Assembly (NCBI GenBank): GCA_044507625.1
Contig: JBIQJE010000011.1
Coordinates: 53,115-117,114, forward strand
Source: Hyphomicrobium_A sp044507625
GTDB taxonomy: Bacteria > Pseudomonadota > Alphaproteobacteria > Rhizobiales > Hyphomicrobiaceae
DNA length: 64,000 nt
Direction: 5' to 3'
Shown one piece after another: positions 1 through 10,640 of the stretch; position 1 is the stretch's first letter, and every line of letters starts with the position of its first letter. The position numbers and the translations under genes are program-made. A model generated the notes under the pieces. The model was not told the DNA's origin. It saw only the letters and a list, made by a program, of their open reading frames with translations, and did no database searches.

Positions 1-391
1 CGGCGGCGAGGGTCGCGATATCGACCGCGGGCTCTTCGAGGGGGGCAAGGCAGGCGGCGACGAGGTGCGGCTCCAGCGTCGGCAGGTCGCCCTGCAAATT
101 GACGATCGTGTCGATGCGGCCTTCGGGGTCTATGCGTTCGATCGCTTCGAAGATGCGGTCCGAGCCAGACGCGTGGTCCGCGCGGGTCATCACCGCCTCG
201 CCGCCGGCGGCCTGCACGGCATCGAGCACCTCCGCGGCATCGGTCGCCACCACGACGCGCCCCGCATCGGCTGCGACCGCGCGCCGCCACACCTGCACGA
301 TCATGGGCGCGCCGGCGATGTCCACCATTGGCTTGCCGGGCAGACGGGTCGCCTGCAGGCGGGCAGGGATGAGAATCAGCGTGTTGGGCAA
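1..391 (-). CDS. kdsB: 3-deoxy-manno-octulosonate cytidylyltransferase (partial)
   Basis: N-terminal ~130 residues of CMP-Kdo synthetase, which activates Kdo with CTP in the cytoplasm for lipopolysaccharide inner-core synthesis. The reading frame shows the nucleotide-binding start LILIPARLQATRLPGKP, then VVVATDAAEV and the motif TRADHASGSDRI, all typical of KdsB. The gene runs off the left edge, so roughly half is missing. I chose the TTG at 391, which gives (M)PNTLILIPARL and fits family N-termini; an in-frame GTG at 451 is an alternative with a 20-residue extension. It is divergent from the cytochrome c gene. WaaA, which uses its product, is encoded at about 50.4-52.5 kb. Confidence 0.9.
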   Translation of the reverse strand, partial: MPNTLILIPARLQATRLPGKPMVDIAGAPMIVQVWRRAVAADAGRVVVATDAAEVLDAVQAAGGEAVMTRADHASGSDRIFEAIERIDPEGRIDTIVNLQGDLPTLEPHLVAACLAPLEEPAVDIATLAA

Positions 392-548
392 ATGGGTACC
401 CCGGGCGGCTCTGGAGGCAAAGGCGAGGCAATTGGTCCCGCCGGGGTGCACATAGAACGGGCGTTGCGTTGGTTGCAAGCCGATGCGGAATTTCTATAGT
501 CGCGCCACGCTTCGGCGCCGGGCCGAAAGCACTGCCGCGGAGCATGGA

Positions 549-1091
549 ATGCGATTCGATTCCTTCGAGTTTTCGAAGATCGCCGGTGCTTTTCTTTGCA
601 CCCTTCTCGTCATCGTCGGCTTCCGCGTGGCACTCGAAATAGGCGAGCACAGCGAAACTGCGGAGAAGCCCGGCTACGTGTTGCCGATGCCAAGCGCCGA
701 TGGCGGAGCCGCAGCTCCCGCCGGCAAGGCGGCGCCGGCTGCTCCCGCGTTCGATCCGGCCGCCGTGGCTCAAGCGGCGGCGGGCGGCAATGCTGAAGCC
801 GGTGCGGCGATATTCAAGAAGTGCATGGCGTGCCACTCGATCGAGCGGGGCGGCCCCAACAAGGTGGGACCCGACCTCTTCGGTGTCGTCGGCCGGCCCA
901 AGGCCAGCCATGAGGGCTTTAACTATTCGGACGCGATGAAGGCCAAGGGCGGCAACTGGACGCTCGAGGATCTCGCCTCTTTTATTCATAATCCCAAAGG
1001 CTTCGTGCCGGGTACCAAGATGCTCTTCCCGGGCGTTCCCGACAGCGGCGACCTCTCCGATCTCCTCGCGTATCTCAGCACCGCGAAGTAG
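549..1091 (+). CDS. membrane-anchored class I cytochrome c
   Basis: 180-residue cytochrome c of the CycM/c552-like type that carries electrons between respiratory complexes in the periplasm. An uncleaved N-terminal membrane anchor spans about residues 9-30, followed by an Ala/Pro-rich flexible linker (about 50-85). The haem site is C92-M-A-C95-H96, with a likely axial Met158 in PGTKM. The start at 549 has GGAG about 6 nt upstream; an in-frame ATG at 483 would add 22 charged residues before the anchor and is less likely. The gene is divergent from kdsB, an arrangement I recall as common in Hyphomicrobiales. Confidence 0.9.
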   Translation: MRFDSFEFSKIAGAFLCTLLVIVGFRVALEIGEHSETAEKPGYVLPMPSADGGAAAPAGKAAPAAPAFDPAAVAQAAAGGNAEAGAAIFKKCMACHSIERGGPNKVGPDLFGVVGRPKASHEGFNYSDAMKAKGGNWTLEDLASFIHNPKGFVPGTKMLFPGVPDSGDLSDLLAYLSTAK

Positions 1092-1275
1092 CGGCGTCGC
1101 CGCTACCGCCTGCCGCGGGCCTCAAGCCCCGCTACCCAGCGTTAAAATGACAGCAAGTTAACTCGCGCCGAGGCCCGGATTTTGCGAGGCTCCGGCCGTT
1201 CGCGTGTCCTATGGTCTATCTGGCGCCAAGCCATGCGTATTTTCCGGCAAAGGCGGCGCCATCGACCTCCCGTCC
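1092..1275. promoter_or_regulatory. intergenic region upstream of the yej operon
   Basis: 184 bp with no convincing ORF. It must contain the promoter for the yej genes, but I cannot fix a -35/-10 pair. Two TTAA motifs (1142-1145 and 1158-1161) are 12 bp apart, the wrong spacing for a CtrA site. Confidence 0.4.
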
Positions 1276-3459
1276 ATGACTGATAAGGGAAATCGCCTGG
1301 TGCACCGCCTGCGTCTCGACGCCCCCGCCGCCTGCCTCGCAACCCTGCTGCTTCTCACCGCTGCCATGCCGGTGCTCGCGCAGGAGACCTCCCCGCCTGC
1401 AGCCTCCGGGACGGCGACGCAGCCCGAAGCCGCCGCGGCCGAGGCACCTCAACCGGCTTCCCCGCCGACGGATGCGGGCAATTCCGCAGCTCCGGGCGCG
1501 GGCCAGACCGCGACGGATCCCGGCGGCGCCGCACCGGCCGCGGATGCAAACCCGGCCACCCCTTCGGCTTCATCGACCGCGGAAGCGGCTCCAGCGGGCC
1601 AGCAGGAATATCCGCGCCACCATGCCCTTTCGCTCGTGGGCGAGCCCGCCTACCCCGCGGGCTTTACCCACTTCAACTGGGTCAATCCCGACGCCCCGAA
1701 GGGCGGCACACTGCGGGGCTATGCGCAGGGCTCGTTCGACAGCCTCAATCCGTTCTCGGTCAAGGGCGATTCGGCGGGCGGCCTCGGCCTCGTCTATGAT
1801 TCGCTGATGGCCGGCAGCCCGGACGAGCCTTCGACGGAGTACGGGCTCATCGCCGAGTGGGTTTCCTATCCGCCCGACTTCTCGTCGGTGACGTTCGGCA
1901 TCAATCCCAAGGCGCGGTTCCATGACGGGACGCCGATCACGCCCGAAGACGTCATCTTCTCGTTCGAGGGCCAGAAGGCGGCGCACCCGCGCTCGGCCTT
2001 CTATTACAAGAACGTCGTCAAGGCCGAGAAGACCGGCGACAAGCAGGTCACCTTCACGTTCGACGTCAAAGGCAACCGCGAGCTGCCGCAGATCGTGGGC
2101 CAGCTCAGCATCCTGCCGAAGGCGTTCTGGGAAGGCACCCGGCCCAACGGAGAAAAGCGCGACATCACCAAATCGACGCTGGAGATTCCGCTGGGCTCGG
2201 GCGCCTACCGCGTGAAGAGCTTCGATGCCGGCCGCTCGATCACCTTCGAGCGCGTGAAAGATTACTGGGCCAAGGACCTGCCGGTCGCGAAGGGCCAGTG
2301 GAATTTCGACGAATTCAAGCTGACCTACTTCCTCGATCGCACGCCGGCATTCGAGGAGTTCAAATCGGGCAAGATCGATTACTGGCCGGAATCCTCCGCC
2401 AGTCAGTGGGCCACCGCCTACGACTTCCCCGCCGTTCGCAACGGCCAGGTGAAGAAGGACGCGATACCCGTACGGCGCGTTGCGCCCATGCAGGCGTTCG
2501 TCTTCAACCAGCGGCGCAAGCAGTTCCAGGATCCGCGCGTGCGGCGCGCGTTCGGCCTCGCATTCAACTTCGAGGAAGCGAACAGGAAGCTGTTCTACGA
2601 TTCTTACGTGCGCGTCGGCAGCTACTTCGACAACTCCGAGCTTGCTGCGAAGGGCTTGCCCACGGGGCGCGAACTCGAGATCCTCAACGAAGTGAAAGAC
2701 GAAGTGCCTCCGGAGGTCTTCACCACGGAGTGGAAGAACCCGGTGAACAAGAACCCCGAAGACTTCCGCAACCACCTGCGCGAGGCCTCGCAGCTCCTCA
2801 AGGACGCGGGCTGGACGCTGCACGAGGTTGAAGTCGACGACGGCAGCTGCGGCACGTTCTGCTCAATCATGCGCTCGGTCGGGCTCTCTTCCAAACCCAA
2901 GGCGAATCTTCTCCGGAATGCGCAGGGCCAGACGCTGGACGCGGAGTTCCTGCTCGAATCCCCCGAGTTCCAGAAGATCGTTCTGCCCTACATCCAGGAT
3001 CTGCAGAAGCTCGGCATCAAGGCGTCGGTGCGCGTGGTCGATGGCGCGCAATACAAGCGCCGCGAGGATTCGCGCGACTACGACATCATCGTCGACAACT
3101 TCGCCCAGTCGGAATCGCCAGGCAACGAGCAGCGCGACTTCTGGGGCTCGGCGGCTGCGGAGCGGGACGGATCGCGCAACACCGCGGGCATCCACAATCC
3201 GGCGGTCGACAAGCTGGTCGACAAGGTCGTCTTCGCCAAGGATCGCGACGAGCTGCTTGCCGCGACGCACGCGCTCGACCGGGTGCTGCTGTGGAACTAC
3301 TACGTCGTGCCGCAGTGGCACTATCCCTATGAGCGCATCGCCTACTGGGACATCTTCGGCCGTCCGGAAAAGCTCCCTTCGCAGACGTCGGCCCTGTCGC
3401 AGACCTGGTGGATCGATGCCGCCAAGAAGAAGGCGCTCGACGCCGCGCGGGGGCGGTGA
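1276..3459 (+). CDS. yejA1: YejA-type periplasmic oligopeptide-binding protein 1
   Basis: 727-residue extracellular solute-binding protein (SBP_bac_5 family) for the YejBEF ABC importer, which takes up oligopeptides and, in enterics, microcin C. A signal peptide ends near ...AAMPVLAQ. An unusually long low-complexity Ala/Pro/Gly/Thr linker (about residues 37-115) then precedes the fold, which begins at HHALSLVGEPAYP. Conserved landmarks include FNWVNPDAPKGG, FHDGTPITPEDV and GSGAYRV. The start at 1276 places the hydrophobic segment at the N-terminus; an ATG at 1204 is in frame but adds non-signal sequence. The stop overlaps the start of the next gene. It is about 100 residues longer than its neighbour, mainly because of the linker. 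Confidence 0.92.
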   Translation: MTDKGNRLVHRLRLDAPAACLATLLLLTAAMPVLAQETSPPAASGTATQPEAAAAEAPQPASPPTDAGNSAAPGAGQTATDPGGAAPAADANPATPSASSTAEAAPAGQQEYPRHHALSLVGEPAYPAGFTHFNWVNPDAPKGGTLRGYAQGSFDSLNPFSVKGDSAGGLGLVYDSLMAGSPDEPSTEYGLIAEWVSYPPDFSSVTFGINPKARFHDGTPITPEDVIFSFEGQKAAHPRSAFYYKNVVKAEKTGDKQVTFTFDVKGNRELPQIVGQLSILPKAFWEGTRPNGEKRDITKSTLEIPLGSGAYRVKSFDAGRSITFERVKDYWAKDLPVAKGQWNFDEFKLTYFLDRTPAFEEFKSGKIDYWPESSASQWATAYDFPAVRNGQVKKDAIPVRRVAPMQAFVFNQRRKQFQDPRVRRAFGLAFNFEEANRKLFYDSYVRVGSYFDNSELAAKGLPTGRELEILNEVKDEVPPEVFTTEWKNPVNKNPEDFRNHLREASQLLKDAGWTLHEVEVDDGSCGTFCSIMRSVGLSSKPKANLLRNAQGQTLDAEFLLESPEFQKIVLPYIQDLQKLGIKASVRVVDGAQYKRREDSRDYDIIVDNFAQSESPGNEQRDFWGSAAAERDGSRNTAGIHNPAVDKLVDKVVFAKDRDELLAATHALDRVLLWNYYVVPQWHYPYERIAYWDIFGRPEKLPSQTSALSQTWWIDAAKKKALDAARGR

Positions 3460-5294
3460 TGTCAGACCGGATCGCAGCAAAGACGGCGCGGCACATGCAG
3501 TGGCCCGCCTGCCGCGTCTCGATGCTTCTTCTTGCCGCCGCGGCGTTCCTTTCGCCGGCCGCGGCGGAGCCGCGTCACGGGCTATCGGCATTCGGCGAGC
3601 TGAAGTACGGGCCCGATTTCAAACATTTCGACTACGTCAATCCGAACGCGCCGAAGGGCGGCCGTCTGTCGTCGACCGGCACCGGCGGCACCAAGACGTT
3701 CGACAGTTTCAACAGCTTCATTCTGAAGGGCGATGCCGCGCAAGGTCTCGGCTACCTGTTCGACAGCCTGATGACGCGCGCCCTCGACGAGCCGGACGCG
3801 GTCTACAGCCTCGTCGCCGCCAGCGGCGACATCGCGCCCGACGGCCGGTCGGTCGTCTTCAAGATGCGGCCCGAAGCGAAATTCGCCGACGGCACGCCTG
3901 TCACGGCCGATGATGTGGTGTTCTCCTTCAACGCGCTGAAGGAGAAGGGCCACCCGATGTACTCCCTCTCCCTGCGCGATGTGGTGAAAGCGGAAGCGCT
4001 GGACCCGCACACCGTGCGCTACGAGTTCAAAGGCGACCTCATCCGCGACCTGCCGCTAACCGTTGCCGAGCTGCCGATCCTGTCGAAGGCGTTCTATACC
4101 GAGCAGCCGTTCGATCAGTCTTCCCTCAAGAAGCCGCTCGGCTCGGGTCCCTATGTGATCGGCGACTACAAACCCGGCACGTTCGTGTCCTACAAGCGCC
4201 GGCCCGATTATTGGGCGAAGGATCTGCCGGTCAACGCCGGTCGCTTCAACTTCGATGAGATCCGGTACGAATACTATCGCGATCGTACGCTCGAGCTCGA
4301 AGGCCTGAAGGCCGCCGCATTCGACTACCGCGAGGAATTCACGTCGGTCGACTGGGCCACCGCCTACGACATTCCGGCCGTGAGAGAGGGACGGCTGCAA
4401 CGGCTCGTGACGCCGGATGGGCGTCCTTCAGGCGCGCAGGGCTTCTTCATCAATACACGGCGCGACCAGTTCAAGGACAAGCGCGTCCGCCAGGCGCTCG
4501 ATCTCGCGTTCGATTTCGAATGGTCGAACAACAAGCTGTTCTACAATCTCTACAAACGCACGCAGAGTTTCTTTGAAAATTCCGATCTCAAGGCTACGGG
4601 CCTGCCGAGCGCGGAAGAGCTGAAGCTGCTCGAGCCGTTCAAGGACCAGCTGCCCCCCGAAGTGTTCGGTGAGCCCTACACGCCGCCCGTCACCGACGGC
4701 ACGGGGCGCAATCGCGAAAACCTACAACGGGCGAACAAGCTACTCACCGAGGCGGGCTATGGCCCCGGCGGCAAACCGCTCAACGTCGAGATCCTGTCAT
4801 TCGAAGAAGGGTTCAATCGCATCATCAACCCCTACGTCGACAACCTGAAGCGCATCGGCATCAAGGCCTCGCTGCGCCAAGTCGATCCGGCACAGTACGA
4901 GCGGCGCATAAAGTCGTTCGACTTCGACATGGCGATCCAGCGCTATGCGCTGCGTCTGACACCGGGCGTCGAGGTCAAGAGCTATTGGGGATCGGAAGCG
5001 GCGGACATCGACGGCAGCTTCAATCTCGCGGGTATCAAGGATCCGGTGGTCGACGCGCTGATGACGAAAATGGTGGAGGCGAAGTCCCGTGCCGATCTCA
5101 CCGTTGCCGCGCGCGCCCTCGATCGCGTGCTGAGAGCGGGCCATTATTGGGTTCCCCAGTGGTATAAGGCGTCACATAATGCCGCTTTCTGGGATATGTA
5201 CGGGCGTCCCGAGGTGAAGCCGACCTATGACGACGGCGTGATCGAGACCTGGTGGTATGACGCCGACAAAGCCGCAAAACTAAAGAGACCGTGA
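3459..5294 (+). CDS. yejA2: YejA-type periplasmic oligopeptide-binding protein 2
   Basis: 611-residue paralogue of the preceding binding protein without the long linker. Signal peptide about residues 1-35 (SMLLLAAAAFLSPAAA). The fold follows with HGLSAFGELKYGPDF, YVNPNAPKGG, FADGTPVTADDVVFSF and GSGPYVIGDY, parallel to the first copy. The ATG at 3459 overlaps the TGA of yejA1 (TGATG), so the two are translationally coupled and probably made at similar levels. I infer that two binding proteins feed one permease and differ in peptide preference. Confidence 0.92.
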   Translation: MSDRIAAKTARHMQWPACRVSMLLLAAAAFLSPAAAEPRHGLSAFGELKYGPDFKHFDYVNPNAPKGGRLSSTGTGGTKTFDSFNSFILKGDAAQGLGYLFDSLMTRALDEPDAVYSLVAASGDIAPDGRSVVFKMRPEAKFADGTPVTADDVVFSFNALKEKGHPMYSLSLRDVVKAEALDPHTVRYEFKGDLIRDLPLTVAELPILSKAFYTEQPFDQSSLKKPLGSGPYVIGDYKPGTFVSYKRRPDYWAKDLPVNAGRFNFDEIRYEYYRDRTLELEGLKAAAFDYREEFTSVDWATAYDIPAVREGRLQRLVTPDGRPSGAQGFFINTRRDQFKDKRVRQALDLAFDFEWSNNKLFYNLYKRTQSFFENSDLKATGLPSAEELKLLEPFKDQLPPEVFGEPYTPPVTDGTGRNRENLQRANKLLTEAGYGPGGKPLNVEILSFEEGFNRIINPYVDNLKRIGIKASLRQVDPAQYERRIKSFDFDMAIQRYALRLTPGVEVKSYWGSEAADIDGSFNLAGIKDPVVDALMTKMVEAKSRADLTVAARALDRVLRAGHYWVPQWYKASHNAAFWDMYGRPEVKPTYDDGVIETWWYDADKAAKLKRP

Positions 5295-5310
5295 GCCCGA
5301 GCGGAGCCCG

Positions 5311-6429
5311 ATGGCAGCCTATCTCCTAAAGCGCCTGCTGCTGATCATACCGACGCTGTTCGGCATCATGCTGATCAGCTTCGCGATCATCCAGTTTGCA
5401 CCGGGTGGCCCTGTCGACCGGATCATCGCGCAGCTTCAGGGGCGCGATTCGTCGATCGTCTCGCGCATCGGCGGCGGCGGCAGCGATACGCTCTCGAGCG
5501 GCAGCCAGGCGCAGCTCGGCCAGGGCTCGGCCGAGGCGGTGACATCCAAATATCGCGGCGCGCAGGGCCTCGATCCTGAGTTCATCAAGAGCCTCGAGAA
5601 GCAGTTCGGCTTCGACAAGCCGGCCTACGAACGCTTCTTCATCATGATGAAGAGCTTCCTCACCTTCGACTTCGGCAAGAGCTATTTCCGCGACGTCTCC
5701 GTGTTGCAGCTGATCAAGGAGAAGCTGCCCGTCTCGATCTCGCTCGGCCTGTGGATGATGCTGATCGGCTACATGATCTCCATCCCGCTCGGCATCCGCA
5801 AGGCGGTGCAGGACGGGGAGCCTTTCGACGCGTGGACGAGCACGGCGCTCGTCGTCGCCTACGCGATCCCGGGCTTCCTGTTCGCCGTGCTGCTGCTGAT
5901 CCTCTTCGCCGGATCGTCGTTCCTGCAGATCTTCCCCTCGCGCGGTCTCACCTCCGACAACTGGGAACAGCTTTCGTTCTTCGGGCGCATCGCCGACTAT
6001 TTCTGGCATCTGACACTGCCGCTGATCGCGATGTCGCTCACCGCTTTCACGACGATGACGTTCCTCACGAAGAACTCGTTTCTCGATGAGATCCGCAAGC
6101 AATACGTGATGACGGCGCGGGCCAAGGGGCTGAGCGAGAACCAAGTGCTCTACGGTCACGTCTTCCGCAACGCGATGCTGCTCATCATCGCCGGCTTCCC
6201 GGGCGCGTTCATCAGCGCCTTCTTCGCCGGCGCGCTGCTGATCGAGACCATCTTCTCGCTCGACGGTCTCGGGCTCCTATCGTTCGAATCCATCGAGAAG
6301 CGCGATTATCCGGTGATCTTCGCCACGCTGTGGATCTTCTCGCTGGTCGGGCTGTTGCTGAACCTCGCCTCGGACTTCGTCTACACGATGGTCGACCCGC
6401 GGATCGACTTCGAGAGCAGGGAGGTCTGA
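5311..6429 (+). CDS. yejB: oligopeptide ABC transporter permease YejB
   Basis: 372-residue inner-membrane permease of the DppB/OppB class. The first membrane segment is LLLIIPTLFGIMLISFAIIQ followed by the family signature FAPGGPVDRI; about five more segments follow. The EAA-type coupling loop that contacts the ATPase is at MTARAKGLSENQVLYGHVFRNAM. An extra periplasmic loop (about residues 45-90), rich in Gly/Ser/Gln, is characteristic of YejB. The start is 16 nt after yejA2, so it belongs to the same operon. Confidence 0.93.
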   Translation: MAAYLLKRLLLIIPTLFGIMLISFAIIQFAPGGPVDRIIAQLQGRDSSIVSRIGGGGSDTLSSGSQAQLGQGSAEAVTSKYRGAQGLDPEFIKSLEKQFGFDKPAYERFFIMMKSFLTFDFGKSYFRDVSVLQLIKEKLPVSISLGLWMMLIGYMISIPLGIRKAVQDGEPFDAWTSTALVVAYAIPGFLFAVLLLILFAGSSFLQIFPSRGLTSDNWEQLSFFGRIADYFWHLTLPLIAMSLTAFTTMTFLTKNSFLDEIRKQYVMTARAKGLSENQVLYGHVFRNAMLLIIAGFPGAFISAFFAGALLIETIFSLDGLGLLSFESIEKRDYPVIFATLWIFSLVGLLLNLASDFVYTMVDPRIDFESREV

Positions 6430-6433
6430 CGCG

Positions 6434-7666
6434 ATGACCGACCTGCGCGCGCTGGAATCACCGCTGCCACAGTCACAGCCCCCGCCCCGCGAGGAGCACG
6501 GGCGACTGCCCGACTGGCTCACGCGCCGCTTGCGCCGCTTGCCTTCGGGCAACCGGCTCAGCCCCATCAATCAGCGCCGTCTTGCCAACTTCAATGCCAA
6601 CCGCCGCGGCTACTGGGCGCTGCGAATCTTTCTGACGCTCTTCGCCGTCTCGCTGTTCGCCGAATTCATCGCCAACGACCGGCCGCTGCTGATGAGCTAC
6701 AAAGGCGAGATCCTCTCGCCCGTGCTGACCGATTATCCCGAATCGAAGTTCGGCGGCTTCCTGGCGGTCACCGATTACAAAGACCCGGTGATCCTCGACG
6801 AGATCAAAAGCAACGGCTGGGTGATCTGGCCGCCGATCCGCTACTCGTACGACACCATCAACAAGGATTACCCGGGCCGGAAGGGGCCGGATGGCCTCTG
6901 CCTCGGCTATCCCGCGCCGCCCCCCTGGGCTTCGAGTGCGCCGCTTTGCGACGCGCCGCCCGAGCAGCTTGCGCGTTTCCACGCGCTCGGCAACACCAAC
7001 TGGCTGGGGCTCGACAACCAGGGGCGCGATGTCGTCGCGCGCGTGATCTACGGCTTCCGCATATCGGTGCTGTTCGGCCTGATCCTCGCGCTGCTGTCCG
7101 CATCGATCGGCATCACGGCGGGCGCGGTGCAGGGATACTTCGGCGGCAAGACGGATCTCATCTTCCAGCGCTTCCTGGAGGTCTGGTCGTCGGTCCCGTC
7201 GCTGTTCGTCCTCATCATCATCTCCTCGGTGCTCATCCCGGGTTTCTGGACGCTGCTTGGCGTGCTCCTGCTGTTCGAGTGGGTGAACCTCGTCGGCGTG
7301 GTGCGGGCCGAGTTCCTGCGGGCGCGCAACTTCGAATACGTGAACGCGGCGCGCGCGCTCGGGCTTTCGCATCGCAAGATCATGATGAAGCACCTGCTGC
7401 CGAACGCGATGGTCGCGACGCTCACCTTCCTGCCATTCCAGCTGTCGGGCAGCATCGCGGCGCTCACGGCGCTCGACTTCCTCGGCCTCGGCCTGCCGCC
7501 CGGCTCGCCGTCGCTCGGCGAACTGCTGCTGCAGGGCAAGCGGCACCTCGAAGCTCCGTGGCTCGGTCTTACCGGCTTCTTCACCGTGGCGATCATGCTG
7601 TCGCTGCTCATCTTCATCGGCGAGGCCGTGCGCGATGCGCTCGACCCGCGCAAGACGTTCCGATAG
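6434..7666 (+). CDS. yejE: oligopeptide ABC transporter permease YejE
   Basis: 410-residue partner permease of the DppC/OppC class. It has a proline/arginine-rich cytoplasmic N-terminus, one membrane segment near LRIFLTLFAVSLFAEFIA, and a large periplasmic domain (about 90-190) containing YDTINKDYPGRKGPDG. The transmembrane core follows, with the coupling motif VNAARALGLSHRKIMMKHLLPNA. It begins 4 nt after yejB. The large periplasmic insertion separates YejE from ordinary DppC. Confidence 0.93.
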   Translation: MTDLRALESPLPQSQPPPREEHGRLPDWLTRRLRRLPSGNRLSPINQRRLANFNANRRGYWALRIFLTLFAVSLFAEFIANDRPLLMSYKGEILSPVLTDYPESKFGGFLAVTDYKDPVILDEIKSNGWVIWPPIRYSYDTINKDYPGRKGPDGLCLGYPAPPPWASSAPLCDAPPEQLARFHALGNTNWLGLDNQGRDVVARVIYGFRISVLFGLILALLSASIGITAGAVQGYFGGKTDLIFQRFLEVWSSVPSLFVLIIISSVLIPGFWTLLGVLLLFEWVNLVGVVRAEFLRARNFEYVNAARALGLSHRKIMMKHLLPNAMVATLTFLPFQLSGSIAALTALDFLGLGLPPGSPSLGELLLQGKRHLEAPWLGLTGFFTVAIMLSLLIFIGEAVRDALDPRKTFR

Positions 7667-7675
7667 GGGCTGGCG

Positions 7676-9310
<1,635 letters not shown>

Positions 9311-9347
9311 CGTGCGCTGCTCGCATTGAACGTCAAAGGACCAGACA

Positions 9348-9989
9348 ATGGCAGAAGCTCAACCCCAGAGCTTGAAATTCTATTATGCGCCGCGCACCCG
9401 ATCTGCCGTCGTGCTGTGGATGCTGGAGGAGCTGGGCGTTCCTTACGAGATCGCGTTGATCGACCTGCGGGCCGACGCGCAGCATTCACCGGACTACCTC
9501 GCCATAAACCCGATGGGGAAAGTGCCTGCCATTTGCCACAACGGCGTCGCCGTCAGCGAAACCGCTGCGATCCTCTGCTACCTGGCCGACGCCTTCCCGC
9601 AGGCGGGGCTGGCGCCGGCGATCGGCGACCCGCGGCGGGGCCCGTATCTCAAATGGCTGTTCTACTCGTCGGCCTGCATCGAACCGGCGATGATCGACAA
9701 GGCCGCCGACCGCCCGCCAACACCGCGCGCCATGACCGGCTGGGGCAGCTACGATCTCGTCATCGAGACGCTGCGCGACGCGGTCGGCAAGGCGGCGCCC
9801 TACATACTGGGTGACCGCTTCACGACGGCGGATGTCTCGATCGGCTCCGGGCTGCGCTTCGGCATGGGCTTCAAGCTCATTCCGGAATTGCCGGAGTTCG
9901 TCACATACGTCGAACGCTTCGACGAGCGGCCCGCTTTACAGCGGCAAAAGGCCATCGAGGAGAGCTATGCACGGCAGATGGCGCGATAA
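9348..9989 (+). CDS. glutathione S-transferase family protein
   Basis: 213-residue GST-like protein. The N-terminal thioredoxin-fold half contains YYAPRTRSAVVLWMLEELG and the cis-Pro region NPMGKVPAICHNG, followed by the glutathione-contact motif SETAAILCYLAD. The C-terminal helical half begins near residue 85. The substrate cannot be read from sequence; conjugation or stress detoxification is the family norm. An AAAGGA ribosome-binding site precedes the ATG. It is 37 nt after yejF on the same strand, but functional linkage is unclear. Confidence 0.88.
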   Translation: MAEAQPQSLKFYYAPRTRSAVVLWMLEELGVPYEIALIDLRADAQHSPDYLAINPMGKVPAICHNGVAVSETAAILCYLADAFPQAGLAPAIGDPRRGPYLKWLFYSSACIEPAMIDKAADRPPTPRAMTGWGSYDLVIETLRDAVGKAAPYILGDRFTTADVSIGSGLRFGMGFKLIPELPEFVTYVERFDERPALQRQKAIEESYARQMAR

Positions 9990-10060
9990 CGGATTTTCTT
10001 TCTTGAATAATCGCCACGACGCGGCATCGTAATCGCATCGTCCATAGCCAATGATCAAAG

Positions 10061-10525
10061 ATGCTCCCCGACGACGTCTTTCGCTCACGGCTCCAGTCAA
10101 CGATCACGGCGCTGCGATATTGGGCGCCATCGATCGCGGATTCCGCGCACGTTGAGGAGACCGAGAACGGTGATTTCTGGCGCGTCTCCGTCGCGCCCGC
10201 GGTTGCGAGCGCCTGCCCGTTCACGATCGTCCTCTATACCGACCAGCGCTATGACGTTTCGATCGGCGGCGAGACGTACGAGGGCCGTCCCATCGACACC
10301 TTCGACTGGTTCCTGCCGTTCGCCGAGGCGGTTGCAGACGGGCGCGTGGTCCAGCGCCAGCGCGTCAGCCGCCTCACCGGGCTCGAACGCTCGATGGAGA
10401 CGCTCGTCGCGCTCCACAATGGCGATGTGTGGAGCGAAGGACGCGGCGCGCTTCAACGCACCCCGTCGCTCGACGACGACGGAACGGAACTCTACGAGCG
10501 CCGTTTCCTGCCCTATCGCCGCTAG
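10061..10525 (+). CDS. hypothetical protein
   Basis: 154-residue soluble protein I do not recognise. It has no signal peptide or membrane segment and is acidic, with an aromatic-rich middle (ENGDFWRVSVAP, TFDWFLPFAEAVADG). The C-terminal part is WSEGRGALQ...DDGTELYERRFLPYRR. Codon usage matches its neighbours and the frame is clean, so I think it is a real gene. It ends 24 nt before the PhoB-box candidate of ppk2. Confidence 0.65.
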   Translation: MLPDDVFRSRLQSTITALRYWAPSIADSAHVEETENGDFWRVSVAPAVASACPFTIVLYTDQRYDVSIGGETYEGRPIDTFDWFLPFAEAVADGRVVQRQRVSRLTGLERSMETLVALHNGDVWSEGRGALQRTPSLDDDGTELYERRFLPYRR

Positions 10526-10549
10526 CCCTGCACGCCTCGCGGGCGGGCG

Positions 10550-10584
10550 GTGTCGCATAACTGTCATCGAGAGCACCATATAAG
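10550..10584 (+). promoter_or_regulatory. candidate PhoB box and -10 of the ppk2 promoter
   Basis: Two 7-bp direct repeats, GTGTCGC (10550-10556) and CTGTCAT (10561-10567), are separated by the A/T spacer ATAA. This matches the known PhoB box layout (CTGTCAT, 4 bp, CTGTCAT) with the second repeat perfect. A TATAAG -10 element starts at 10579, 11 bp after the box, which is the spacing at PhoB-activated promoters lacking a -35. The gene downstream is a polyphosphate kinase, which fits phosphate control. Confidence 0.55.
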
Positions 10585-10603
10585 GGCTTCCACATTCCTG
10601 GCT

Positions 10604-10617
10604 GGGCGCATGCGCCC
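10604..10617 (+). promoter_or_regulatory. 14-bp perfect palindrome in ppk2 leader
   Basis: GGGCGCATGCGCCC lies between the proposed -10 and the Shine-Dalgarno sequence of ppk2. It could be a protein-binding site or form a short leader hairpin. No T-run follows, so it is not an obvious terminator. Confidence 0.4.
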
Positions 10618-10640
10618 TTGCAGACCGGAGAAGCCATCCC

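Noticed and set aside
1142..1161. Two TTAA motifs before yejA1
   Set aside because: They are 12 bp apart, whereas CtrA needs 7.
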